A stretch of DNA of 64,000 nt, taken from assembly GCF_043195135.1 (NCBI RefSeq), contig NZ_JBAFWP010000005.1; one strand, 5' to 3'. Shown in pieces: positions 26,696-34,349 of this stretch. The translations under genes were made by a program, and so were the position numbers. The stretch comes from NCEH01 sp043195135 (GTDB lineage Bacteria > Pseudomonadota > Alphaproteobacteria > Rhizobiales > Xanthobacteraceae). The notes beneath the pieces are model-generated. The model was not told the DNA's origin. It ran no database searches and saw only the letters and a program-made list of their open reading frames with translations. Each line of letters starts with the position of its first letter. Positions within the stretch are counted from its first letter, which is position 1.

Positions 26696-27759
26696 CGGGC
26701 GATGTTCTTGTTCCACCATTCGAGCCATTCCGCCGTATTCTTGGCCACGTGCTCGTAGTCCGGGAACTTCAGCGCCGCCGCCTCGGCCGCGGTGAAATCC
26801 ACCTTCGCCTTCAGCTCGGGCGAAAGTTCCGCCTTGCCGTTGGCCGGCGCGTAGAAGCTGGCGCCGGCAAGGCCCGCCATGGCTTTGCGATCCAGCATGG
26901 CGTTGAAATAGATGGTGGACAGATCCGGGCTCGGCGCGCGCGTGGGCAAAGAGGCGCCGAACATGACGGCGATGGCGCCTTCGGAGGGATATTGGATCGC
27001 CAGCGGCGCGCCGTCATTGGCCCATTGCAGGCCGCGCGCCTTGTAGTTCACCGCAATGTCCACCTCGCCATTCACGAGGCCGGCGCCGAGCTGCTGGTGG
27101 GCGGCATAGATGCGCGGCTGGGTCAGCTCCTTGAGCTGAATCAGCCGCTCCTTGCCCTGCTCGGTATTGGTGACGTTGCCGCCTTTGATCAGGCCGGCCA
27201 TCATGATGTAGTTGAAGTAGAGCTGGTTGGTGAGGCCGAGCTTGCCGGCCCATTTCTTATCCCACAGCTCTTCGTAGGATTTGGGCGGGTTCGGCACCTT
27301 GTCCTTGTTGTAGATGATCGAGACGCCGCTATAGAGCCACGGCACGAAATAAGGCTTCGACTTCAGCGCCGGCACCACGTCGGCATAATTCGGCACCTTG
27401 GTGAAATCGATGTTCGAGATCACCTCCTGGCCGAACAATTCGACGCTGTCGCCCTCGTTGATGTGGATGACGTCGATGCTGCCGCGCTTCAGGCGCTTCT
27501 CGGCGATCAGCTTCGCCTTGCGCTCCGGCTCCATGCCGAGATCGCGGACGATTCTGATGCCCTGGCTTTCCACCAGGGGCGCCTCGACGAACTTGATGGT
27601 GCGCTCGTTCCAGTCGCCGCCCCAGTTGGAGACGACGAGCGTGCCTTCCACCGCCCGCGCGAGACGCGGGGCGGCAAGGGCGAAGGCACCGGCGCCGAGC
27701 CCGGCGAGGACGGCTCGCCGCGACGGCGAACTGAGCAAGGTTTCAAAAGGTTTCGTCAT
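26692..27759 (-). CDS. Extracellular substrate-binding protein, PotD-like, Tat-exported
   Basis: 355-residue binding protein. A twin-arginine signal is visible: SRRAVLAGLGAGAFALAA ending LARAVEG, implying export in folded form. The mature part starts LVVSNWGGDWNE, then VIHINEGDSVELFGQ, typical of spermidine/putrescine- and opine-type proteins. The start at 27759 follows AGAGGCGGAC. It sits between the carbamoylsarcosine-hydrolase-like gene and the permeases, so its ligand is likely related to that enzyme's substrate. Confidence 0.88.
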   Translation of the reverse strand: MTKPFETLLSSPSRRAVLAGLGAGAFALAAPRLARAVEGTLVVSNWGGDWNERTIKFVEAPLVESQGIRIVRDLGMEPERKAKLIAEKRLKRGSIDVIHINEGDSVELFGQEVISNIDFTKVPNYADVVPALKSKPYFVPWLYSGVSIIYNKDKVPNPPKSYEELWDKKWAGKLGLTNQLYFNYIMMAGLIKGGNVTNTEQGKERLIQLKELTQPRIYAAHQQLGAGLVNGEVDIAVNYKARGLQWANDGAPLAIQYPSEGAIAVMFGASLPTRAPSPDLSTIYFNAMLDRKAMAGLAGASFYAPANGKAELSPELKAKVDFTAAEAAALKFPDYEHVAKNTAEWLEWWNKNIAR

Positions 27760-27803
27760 GTCCGCCTCTGGATTTTTATTGGGGAGCGGGGTGCGACTAC
27801 GGA

Positions 27804-28508
27804 TCAGGCGGCGGCGCGGGTGCCCACGTCGTCCAGATAGGCGATGCAGCGGGACAGCGGTTCCACGTCGGCGAACTTGGCGTCGATGTCGAACAGGTTC
27901 CACGCCACCGCGCCGGGCACGCGGTCGCCGATGCATTCCTTCACCGCGATGGTGCGGAAGCCTTCCGCGAGGCCGTCGCACAGCGTGGTGCGCACGCAGG
28001 CCGACGCGGTGACGCCGGTGACCAGGATGGTGTCCACATTATTGGCCCGCAGGAAGCCGGCGAGATAGGTGCCGTGGAAGGCGGAGGCGCGCTTCTTGAT
28101 CAGCACCTGCTCGCCCGGCACCGGCTCGATGCGGCTGTCGATGGCCCACAGCTCGGGCTTGGCCTGGTCCACCACCTCGATGGGGATCTTCTTGTGCCAC
28201 AGGCCCATGTCGGTGGCGGGGCCGTTGGGATCGGTGACCTGATAGCAGGTGGTGACGTGCACCACCGGATGGCCGTTGCGCCGGCAGGCGGCGAGCAGCG
28301 CCTGAACGCCGGGGATGATCTCCTCGTCGATCTTCTCGCAGGTGAAGGGATTGCCGGGGCGCGTCCAGGCATTGGCGAGATCCACATTGATCAGCGCCGG
28401 GCGACGCCCGAAGCCGACGCGGCGCTGGAAGCCGCGGCCCTGATAGAGGGAAGTCGCCTGAGTGAAGGCAGCCGCGAGGGCTGCTTCGAGATCGCTCTCG
28501 ATGGCCAT
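27804..28508 (-). CDS. N-carbamoylsarcosine amidohydrolase-like cysteine hydrolase
   Basis: 234-residue isochorismatase-fold amidase that would release sarcosine, CO2 and ammonia from N-carbamoylsarcosine. The catalytic triad is visible: Asp in LINVDLANAW, Lys in LIKKRASAF, Cys171 in TGVTASACVRTT. GTYLAGFLRANNVDT and the C-terminal GDRVPGAVAWNLFDIDAKF...DVEP are close to the Arthrobacter enzyme as remembered. The start follows AGGGAATATTGGC. First gene of the importer/dipeptidase operon. Sarcosine formed could enter SoxBDAG. Other N-carbamoyl or nicotinamidase-like substrates remain possible. Confidence 0.78.
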   Translation of the reverse strand: MAIESDLEAALAAAFTQATSLYQGRGFQRRVGFGRRPALINVDLANAWTRPGNPFTCEKIDEEIIPGVQALLAACRRNGHPVVHVTTCYQVTDPNGPATDMGLWHKKIPIEVVDQAKPELWAIDSRIEPVPGEQVLIKKRASAFHGTYLAGFLRANNVDTILVTGVTASACVRTTLCDGLAEGFRTIAVKECIGDRVPGAVAWNLFDIDAKFADVEPLSRCIAYLDDVGTRAAA

Positions 28509-28576
28509 GCCAATATTCCCTGTTCTGGTGCGCCCCTCTGCGGAGGCGGCTGAAGACAGGTTGCGCACAGGGTTTG

Positions 28577-28597
28577 GAAATGAGAAATTCTTATTTC
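28577..28597. promoter_or_regulatory. Putative LysR box GAAAT-N11-ATTTC
   Basis: Inverted repeat GAAAT and ATTTC with an 11-bp centre, an exact T-N11-A LysR core. It lies in the 124-bp gap between the hydrolase operon and lysR, 69 bp from the operon start codon. Confidence 0.55.
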
Positions 28598-28607
28598 GGC
28601 CCTTTTG

Positions 28608-28623
28608 ATACCGGGACTGGTAT
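28608..28623. promoter_or_regulatory. Palindrome ATACC-N6-GGTAT before lysR
   Basis: Second inverted repeat in the same gap, ending 9 bp before the lysR ATG. Its position suits autoregulation or an activation subsite. It differs in sequence from the box at 28577, so one of the two may belong to another regulator. Confidence 0.4.
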
Positions 28624-28632
28624 AAATCCCCC

Positions 28633-29526
28633 ATGCGTTTCGATCTGCGCCACCTGCGCTGCTTCCAGCTTCTGGCGGAGGAGCTGCATTTCAGCCGCGC
28701 CGCGAAGCGGGCGAACATGACTCAGCCGGGCATGAGCCGCCTCATCGGCGAACTGGAGCAGGACGTGGGCGTGCCGCTGCTGCGACGCACCACCCGCACG
28801 GTGGAACTGACCGAGGCCGGCAAGGCCTTCCTCGCCGAGGTGCGGCTCTCGCTGGAGCGGCTGGAGCACGCGGTATCGGTCGCCCGCCGCACCGCGAGCG
28901 GGGAAACCGGCGTGCTGCGCATCGGCTACATGGATTTCGCCATCAACGGCCGCCTGCCGGAATTCCTGCGCGCCTTCAGCCGCTTCCGGCCGGAGATCCG
29001 GCTCGAGCTCTCCTTCTACGCCACCATGAAGCAGCAGGAAGCCCTGCTCGCCGATCGCATCGACATCGGCTTCATGATCGGCCCGTTCGATCAGCCGCGC
29101 ATGGCGAGCTACACCTTCGACGACAATCGCTACGTGGCGCTGCTGCCGATCACCCACCCGCTCTCCAACGTGCGGGCGCTGCGCCTGTCCGACCTTGCGG
29201 GCGAACCGTTCGTGCTCGGCTCCGGCGACAATTGGGGGGCTTATCGCGCCAGCCTGTTCTCGCTCTGCCACCGCGCCGGCTTCACCCCCAACATCGTCCA
29301 GGAAGCGTCCTCCTCGGAGGGCATTTTCGGGCTGGTGGCGGCGGGCGCGGGGGTCAGCGTCTATGCCAGCTGCGTGCGCAACGTGCAGCGGCGCGGCATC
29401 GTCATCCGCGACCTCGAGGACATACCGGAGAAGCTCTACACCTGCGCGGTGTGGGCCACACCGGTGCAATCGCCCAGCATCGCCGTGTTTACAGAATTCC
29501 TTTCCAGCATCTGGGGCGGCAACTGA
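28633..29526 (+). CDS. LysR-family transcriptional regulator
   Basis: 297-residue regulator with N-terminal winged helix (LRHLRCFQLLAEELHFSRAA, then ANMTQPGMSRLIGELEQDVG) and a type 2 periplasmic-fold sensor domain (TGVLRIGYMDFAINGRLPEF). Divergent from the carbamoylsarcosine-hydrolase/importer operon, which it probably controls. The ATG is immediately upstream of the DNA-binding domain; no better start exists. Confidence 0.92.
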   Translation: MRFDLRHLRCFQLLAEELHFSRAAKRANMTQPGMSRLIGELEQDVGVPLLRRTTRTVELTEAGKAFLAEVRLSLERLEHAVSVARRTASGETGVLRIGYMDFAINGRLPEFLRAFSRFRPEIRLELSFYATMKQQEALLADRIDIGFMIGPFDQPRMASYTFDDNRYVALLPITHPLSNVRALRLSDLAGEPFVLGSGDNWGAYRASLFSLCHRAGFTPNIVQEASSSEGIFGLVAAGAGVSVYASCVRNVQRRGIVIRDLEDIPEKLYTCAVWATPVQSPSIAVFTEFLSSIWGGN

Positions 29527-29648
29527 GCGACATCTTTGCCCGCGCATGGGAGCACTGTGCGGGGCGGCCTTGTCCTCTTTCCCGAAATGAAGGATGAACC
29601 CGGCTCTGACGGCCGATGATGCCGGCCCCGCAGCAGGCGAGCACCCCC

Positions 29649-30161
29649 ATGCCCTTGACCCCCGACGACGTGCTGGACTTCCTCGCGCGCAATGACATCG
29701 ACGCGCGCACCTTCAGCCACCCCCCGGTCCACACGGTGGCGGAATCCCAGGCCCTGCGCGGCGATATTCCCGGCGCCCACACCAAGAACCTGTTCCTGCG
29801 CGACGGCAAGAAGAGCTATTTCCTGGTCGCCATCGAGGAGAACACGCCGGTGGACCTGAAGGGCCTGCGCGCCAAGATCGGCGCCCGCGGCGGGCTGTCC
29901 TTCGGCTCGGCGGAGGCGCTTTACGACCTGCTGGGCGTGCTGCCCGGCGCGGTCTCGCTGCTGGCGGCGCTGAACGACACGCAGGGTCATGTGACGGTGG
30001 TGCTCGACGAGGCGCTGCTCGCCGCGCCGTTCGTCAATTGCCATCCCCTCACCAATGAGAAAACCACCTCGCTCACCCCCGAGCGCCTGCTCGCCTTCCT
30101 GGCGCTGACCGGGCACGAGCCGCTGCGCATCTCGCTGGCGGCGGACGCCGGCGAGGGGTGA
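29649..30161 (+). CDS. proX: Prolyl-tRNA deacylase / YbaK-ProX editing domain protein
   Basis: 170-residue freestanding editing domain that hydrolyses Ala (or Cys) mischarged on tRNA-Pro. Family motifs: HPPVHTVAESQAL, HTKNLFLRDGKKSYFLV and FGSAEALYDLLGVLPGAVS. The start at 29649 gives the usual length; two ATGs at 29616 and 29619 would add 11 residues. Monocistronic and unrelated in function to its catabolic neighbours. It converges with the AraC-type gene, 3 bp between stops. Confidence 0.88.
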   Translation: MPLTPDDVLDFLARNDIDARTFSHPPVHTVAESQALRGDIPGAHTKNLFLRDGKKSYFLVAIEENTPVDLKGLRAKIGARGGLSFGSAEALYDLLGVLPGAVSLLAALNDTQGHVTVVLDEALLAAPFVNCHPLTNEKTTSLTPERLLAFLALTGHEPLRISLAADAGEG

Positions 30162-30164
30162 GCA

Positions 30165-31202
30165 TCACTCGAACACGCGGCGGTCGGCGTTCTCGCCCGT
30201 CCCGCGCGCGGAAGGCGGCGGCGCCCCCTCCTTCACCCCCTTGCGGAAGGCGGCCGGCGTGGCGCCGAACCGCGCCTTGAACGCGCGGCCGAAATGCGAG
30301 CCGTCGGCAAAGCCCAGCTCCGCTGCGATCTGGCCGGCGGAGAGTTGCGTGTTCGCCAGCATCCAGCGGCCATGCTTGAGGCGCAGCGCCAGATAGCTGT
30401 CCTGCGGGGTCTCGCCCAAACGTTCGGCGAACAGGCGTTCCAGCTGGCGCACGCTCACATGCAGCGCGCCGGCAAGCGCGGAGACCGGCAGCGGCTCGGC
30501 GATGTTCTGCTCCATCAGCAGCAGCGCCCGCGACACCCGCGCGTCATCGCTCGCCCCTTCCGCGAGGCGCGGCGCCGGCTGGGCGCTTTCCGCCGGACGG
30601 GGACGATCGATCAGCAGGATGTTCAGCGCCTTCTGGGCGGTCGCCGGTCCGAGATGATCGGCCACCAGCTTCGCCGCGAGGTCCGCGACCCCCGCCCCGC
30701 CGGAACAGGTGATGCGGTCGCGGTCGATGACGAACAGGCGGTCCGCCACCGGCACGAGCGCCGGGAATTCCTCCAGGAAGTCGCGGTAATGATACCAGCT
30801 GACGCAGCATTTGCGCTGGGTCATCAGGCCGAGCCGGCACAGCACGAACGAGCCGGTGCACACGCCGATCAGCGTCACCCCCGCCTTGGCGGCCGCCTGG
30901 AGATAGGTGGCGATCGCCGGCGGCAGGGGCGGCATGCCGTGCAGCAGCCCGCCGACCACGACGATATAATCGAAGCCCGCCGGATCCAGCAGGTCCGCGG
31001 TCGGCTGGATCTCGATGCCGCAGGACGAGCGCGCCGGCCGCCGGTGCGGGCTCATCAGGTGCCAGGAGCAATCGATGGGGCGCGAGCGGTCCCCCTTGTC
31101 GCCGGCGAGGCGCAGCACGTCCACGAAGCTGGAAAAGGCCGTGAGCGTGAAATTGTGCATCAGCACGAAGCCCACCCGCAGCTTCGCCGCCGGCCCCGCC
31201 AT
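30165..31202 (-). CDS. GlxA/GbdR-like AraC-family regulator, copy 1
   Basis: About 345 residues. N-terminal class I glutamine-amidotransferase-like sensor domain (LRVGFVLMHNFTLTAFSSFVD, then the nucleophile-elbow-like GVCTGSFVLCRLGL) followed by a C-terminal double helix-turn-helix (VSALAGALHVSVRQLERLFAERLG and QIAAELGFADGSHFGRAFKARFG). This architecture is shared by GbdR, which activates glycine-betaine genes when betaine or dimethylglycine is present. Divergent from sdaB, with a conserved element between. The start is uncertain; 31202 gives the family-like beginning. Confidence 0.85.
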   Translation of the reverse strand: MAGPAAKLRVGFVLMHNFTLTAFSSFVDVLRLAGDKGDRSRPIDCSWHLMSPHRRPARSSCGIEIQPTADLLDPAGFDYIVVVGGLLHGMPPLPPAIATYLQAAAKAGVTLIGVCTGSFVLCRLGLMTQRKCCVSWYHYRDFLEEFPALVPVADRLFVIDRDRITCSGGAGVADLAAKLVADHLGPATAQKALNILLIDRPRPAESAQPAPRLAEGASDDARVSRALLLMEQNIAEPLPVSALAGALHVSVRQLERLFAERLGETPQDSYLALRLKHGRWMLANTQLSAGQIAAELGFADGSHFGRAFKARFGATPAAFRKGVKEGAPPPSARGTGENADRRVFE

Positions 31203-31282
31203 CACCGGAGCCGCCGCGCTGCGCGCCGCTGGCAGGTGCCGCGCACGGCGGAGCGGGGGACGGGCCGGAGTTGGTCGCTTGC

Positions 31283-31324
31283 ATGTCGCATTTGTTCCAG
31301 ATGCTAGTCGTACCCGGCCGAGAT
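31283..31324 (+). promoter_or_regulatory. Composite cis-element shared with soxB promoter (copy A)
   Basis: ATGTCGCATTTGTTCCAGA, 5 bp, GTCG, 8 bp, CGAGAT. The same blocks in the same spacing recur at 51385-51426 upstream of soxB. The two (T)GTCG elements start 22 bp apart, the direct-repeat spacing typical of AraC-type activators. It ends 78 bp before sdaB. Probable target of one of the GbdR-like regulators (inference). Confidence 0.65.
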
Positions 31325-31402
31325 GCAAGACGGCTGTTCAGGCATGGTCGAGGCAGCCGGCATGAGACCGGACGAACCGCGACCAGGGAGGGCCGAGAAG
31401 CA

Positions 31403-32752
31403 ATGATCAGCGTGTTCGACCTCTTCAAGATCGGCATCGGCCCGTCCTCGTCCCATACGGTGGGGCCCATGGTGGCGGCCAAGAGGTTTCGCGACGCGCT
31501 GCCGGCGGGGACGCATCGGATCACCGCCGAGGTGTTCGGCTCGCTCGCCTGGACCGGCAAGGGCCATGCCTCCGACCGCGCCATCTGCCTCGGCCTCATG
31601 GGCGCGGTGCCCGCCGCCCTGAACCCGGACGACGTTCCGGCCCTGGTGGCGCGCCTCGCCATCGAGAAGGCGATTTCCACCGATGCCGGCCAGCGCGTCG
31701 CGTTCGATCCCGATGCCGACCTGATCTTCGATTTCGAAACGCTCCTGCCGCTGCATTCCAACGCCATGCGCTTTCGCGCCTTCGATGCGGAAAGCGCAAC
31801 GGTGAAGGAAACGGTGTTCTATTCGATCGGCGGGGGCTTCGTGGTGGAGGAGGGCGAGACCCTCGCGGCGGACGAGCACCCCGTCCCCTACCCGTTCGAC
31901 AGCGCGGTGGACCTGCTGACCGCCTGCGCGCGCGGCGGCCTCTCCATGGCCGAGGTGCAGATGGCGAACGAATGCGCGTGGCGTCCGCGCGCCGCGGTGG
32001 AGGCGGGCCTCGACGCCATCGCGGACGCCATGTTCGCCTGCATCGACCGGGGCCTGAGCGTCGGCGGCAGCTTGCCCGGGCGGCTGCGGGTGAAGCGCCG
32101 CGCCAAGGCGATCCGTGAGAAGCTGGAGGCCGACCATTTGCGCAACCAGCGTCCGCCGCATGAAATCATGGACTGGGTGTCGGTGTTCGCCATCGCGGTG
32201 AACGAGGAGAACGCCGCCGGCGGCCGCGTGGTGACGGCGCCGACCAATGGCGCGGCCGGCATCGTGCCGGCGGTGCTGCGCTATGCCCGCGATTTCTGCC
32301 CCGGCGTGACGCGCGAACATCTGCGCGCCTTCCTGCTCACGGCGGCGGCGGTGGGCGCGCTTATCAAGCGCAATGCCTCCATCTCCGGCGCCGAAGTGGG
32401 CTGCCAGGGCGAGGTGGGCTCCGCCGCCTCCATGGCCGCGGCCGGGCTTGCCTGCGTGCTCGGCGCAACGCCGGAGCAGATCGAGAATGCCGCCGAGATC
32501 GCCATGGAGCACCATCTCGGCATGACCTGCGACCCCATCGGCGGCCTGGTGCAGATCCCCTGCATCGAGCGCAACGCCTTTGGCGCCAACAAGGCCATCG
32601 CCGCCGCCTCGCTGGCGCTGCGGGGCGACGGCATCCACCACGTCTCGCTCGACCAGGTGATCGAGACCATGCGCCAGACCGGCGCCGACATGCAGTCCAA
32701 ATACAAGGAGACCTCCCAGGGAGGCCTCGCGGTGAACGCACCTGAATGCTGA
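31403..32752 (+). CDS. sdaB: L-serine dehydratase (L-serine ammonia-lyase), iron-sulfur type
   Basis: 449-residue single-chain enzyme converting L-serine to pyruvate and ammonia. It opens with the diagnostic VFDLFKIGIGPSSSHTVGPM and carries GAEVGCQGEVGSAASMAA and HLGMTCDPIGGLVQIPCIERN, with cysteines for the oxygen-labile [4Fe-4S] cluster. The start at 31403 follows GGGAGGGCC. Next to glyA, it completes the route from sarcosine-derived glycine through serine to pyruvate, as in Pseudomonas sdaB-glyA-sox clusters. Confidence 0.93.
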   Translation: MISVFDLFKIGIGPSSSHTVGPMVAAKRFRDALPAGTHRITAEVFGSLAWTGKGHASDRAICLGLMGAVPAALNPDDVPALVARLAIEKAISTDAGQRVAFDPDADLIFDFETLLPLHSNAMRFRAFDAESATVKETVFYSIGGGFVVEEGETLAADEHPVPYPFDSAVDLLTACARGGLSMAEVQMANECAWRPRAAVEAGLDAIADAMFACIDRGLSVGGSLPGRLRVKRRAKAIREKLEADHLRNQRPPHEIMDWVSVFAIAVNEENAAGGRVVTAPTNGAAGIVPAVLRYARDFCPGVTREHLRAFLLTAAAVGALIKRNASISGAEVGCQGEVGSAASMAAAGLACVLGATPEQIENAAEIAMEHHLGMTCDPIGGLVQIPCIERNAFGANKAIAAASLALRGDGIHHVSLDQVIETMRQTGADMQSKYKETSQGGLAVNAPEC

Positions 32753-32853
32753 GGCGTCGCCCCGCCTGAGGGGCGCCCGCCCGCACTGAAGAACGGCCCG
32801 GCTCAGCCGCGCGCCGAACGATCCCTATTGCCCGACGTCCAGAGGAAAACCAG

Positions 32854-34131
32854 ATGAACATCCAGGTGAAAGCCGCCGCTCCGTTCGCCGACGCCGCCGT
32901 GTTCGCCGCCATCGGCGCCGAACTCACCCGCCAGCAGGGCCAGATCGAGCTGATCGCCTCCGAGAACATCGTCTCGCCGGCGGTGCTCGCGGCGCAGGGC
33001 TCGGTGCTCACGAACAAATATGCCGAGGGCCTGCCCGGCAAGCGCTATTACGGCGGCTGCGCGCATGTGGACGTGGTGGAGCAGATCGCCATCGACCGCG
33101 CCAAGGCGCTGTTCGGCTGCGGCTTCGCGAACGTCCAGCCCCATTCGGGGGCGCAGGCCAATGCGGCGGTGATGATGGCGCTGCTCCAACCCGGCGACAC
33201 CCTTCTCGGCATGTCGCTGGCGGCCGGCGGGCACCTCACCCACGGCGCCCCGCCCACGCTTTCCGGCAAATGGTTCAAGGCCATCGGCTATGGTGTGACG
33301 CCCGACACGGCGCTGATCGATTATGACGAGGTCGAGCGCCTCGCCCTGGAGCATCGGCCCAAACTGATCATTGCCGGCGGCTCCTCCTATCCCCGCATCA
33401 TCGATTTCGCCCGGTTCCGGGCGATCGCGGACAAGGTGGGCGCGCATCTGCTGGTGGATGCGGCCCATTATGCCGGCCTGATCGTGGCGGGCGCCTATCC
33501 CTCGCCGTTCCCGCATGCCCATATCGTCACCACCACCACCCACAAGACCCTGCGCGGGCCGCGCGGCGGCCTCATCCTCACCAATGACGAGGCGCTGGCG
33601 AAGAAGCTGAATTCGGCGGTCTTCCCCGGCCTCCAGGGCGGCCCGCTGATGCATGTGATCGCCGCCAAGGCGGTGGCCTTCGGCGAGGCGCTGGAAGAGG
33701 ATTTCCGCACCTATGCCTTGCAAGTGGTCTCGAACGCGCGGGCGCTCGCGGCGCGCCTCTCGGAGCGGGGTGCGGCCATCGTCTCCGGCGGCACGGACAG
33801 CCATATGGTGCTGGTGGACCTGCGCCCCTTCGGCGTGACCGGAAAGGCGGCGGAAGCGGCGCTGGAGCGGGCCGGGCTGACCTGCAACAAGAACGGCATT
33901 CCGTTCGATCCGCAGAAGCCGGCAATCACCTCCGGCATCCGCCTCGGCACCCCGGCTGGCACCACGCGCGGCTTCGGCATCGCCGAGTTCGAGCAAGTGG
34001 GCGACCTGATCGCCGACGTGCTCCAAGGCCTCGCGCAGAGCTGGGACGAGGGCAACGGCCTCACCGAAAGCCGCGTGCGCGGCGAGGTGACCGCGCTGTG
34101 CGCGCGCTTCCCGATCTATCCGGAGCTGTGA
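32854..34131 (+). CDS. glyA: Serine hydroxymethyltransferase (catabolic paralogue)
   Basis: 425-residue PLP enzyme that interconverts glycine plus 5,10-methylene-THF and serine. The PLP lysine is Lys231 in TTTTHKTLRGPRGG; also IASENIVS and TNKYAEGLPGKRYYGG. The usual DMAHIAGLVA reads DAAHYAGLIVAG, a sign that this is a specialised paralogue, with a housekeeping copy expected elsewhere. The start follows GAGGAAAACCAG. It would consume the glycine and one-carbon unit made by SoxBDAG. Confidence 0.93.
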   Translation: MNIQVKAAAPFADAAVFAAIGAELTRQQGQIELIASENIVSPAVLAAQGSVLTNKYAEGLPGKRYYGGCAHVDVVEQIAIDRAKALFGCGFANVQPHSGAQANAAVMMALLQPGDTLLGMSLAAGGHLTHGAPPTLSGKWFKAIGYGVTPDTALIDYDEVERLALEHRPKLIIAGGSSYPRIIDFARFRAIADKVGAHLLVDAAHYAGLIVAGAYPSPFPHAHIVTTTTHKTLRGPRGGLILTNDEALAKKLNSAVFPGLQGGPLMHVIAAKAVAFGEALEEDFRTYALQVVSNARALAARLSERGAAIVSGGTDSHMVLVDLRPFGVTGKAAEAALERAGLTCNKNGIPFDPQKPAITSGIRLGTPAGTTRGFGIAEFEQVGDLIADVLQGLAQSWDEGNGLTESRVRGEVTALCARFPIYPEL

Positions 34132-34154
34132 GACGCCTTCGGAAACGCGGTGCC

Positions 34155-34265
34155 GTCCTGCCCGGGCGTGTCCCGGGCATTTCCGCAGTGCGCCGCGCAC
34201 TGTCGGCAAGGCTGATCCCCGCCACCGGGCGGGGATGGCCGGGACACGCCCGCCCATGACGGGCA
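34155..34265. repeat. Long inverted repeat, rhizobial intergenic type
   Basis: Left arm 34155-34180 (CTGCCCGGGCGTGTCCCGGG...) and right arm 34234-34265 (CCGGGACACGCCCGCC...) are largely complementary and could fold into one long hairpin between the convergent glyA and choV genes. The arms share the CCGGGCGTGTCCCGG core with the repeat at 15336. No gene is seen in this 218-bp gap. Confidence 0.65.
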
Positions 34266-34349
34266 GCCGCAGGACTTCAAGCCAGGACTGAAATCAGGCG
34301 AGCGCCGGGAGGAGTTCGGGCGCCCTTTACTCCCCCTCTTGACGCAAAA

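Noticed and set aside
31203..31402. Glycine riboswitch upstream of sdaB or glyA
   Set aside because: No tandem aptamer-like conserved cores could be found in 31203-31402 or 32753-32853; the conserved block there is better explained as a protein-binding site.
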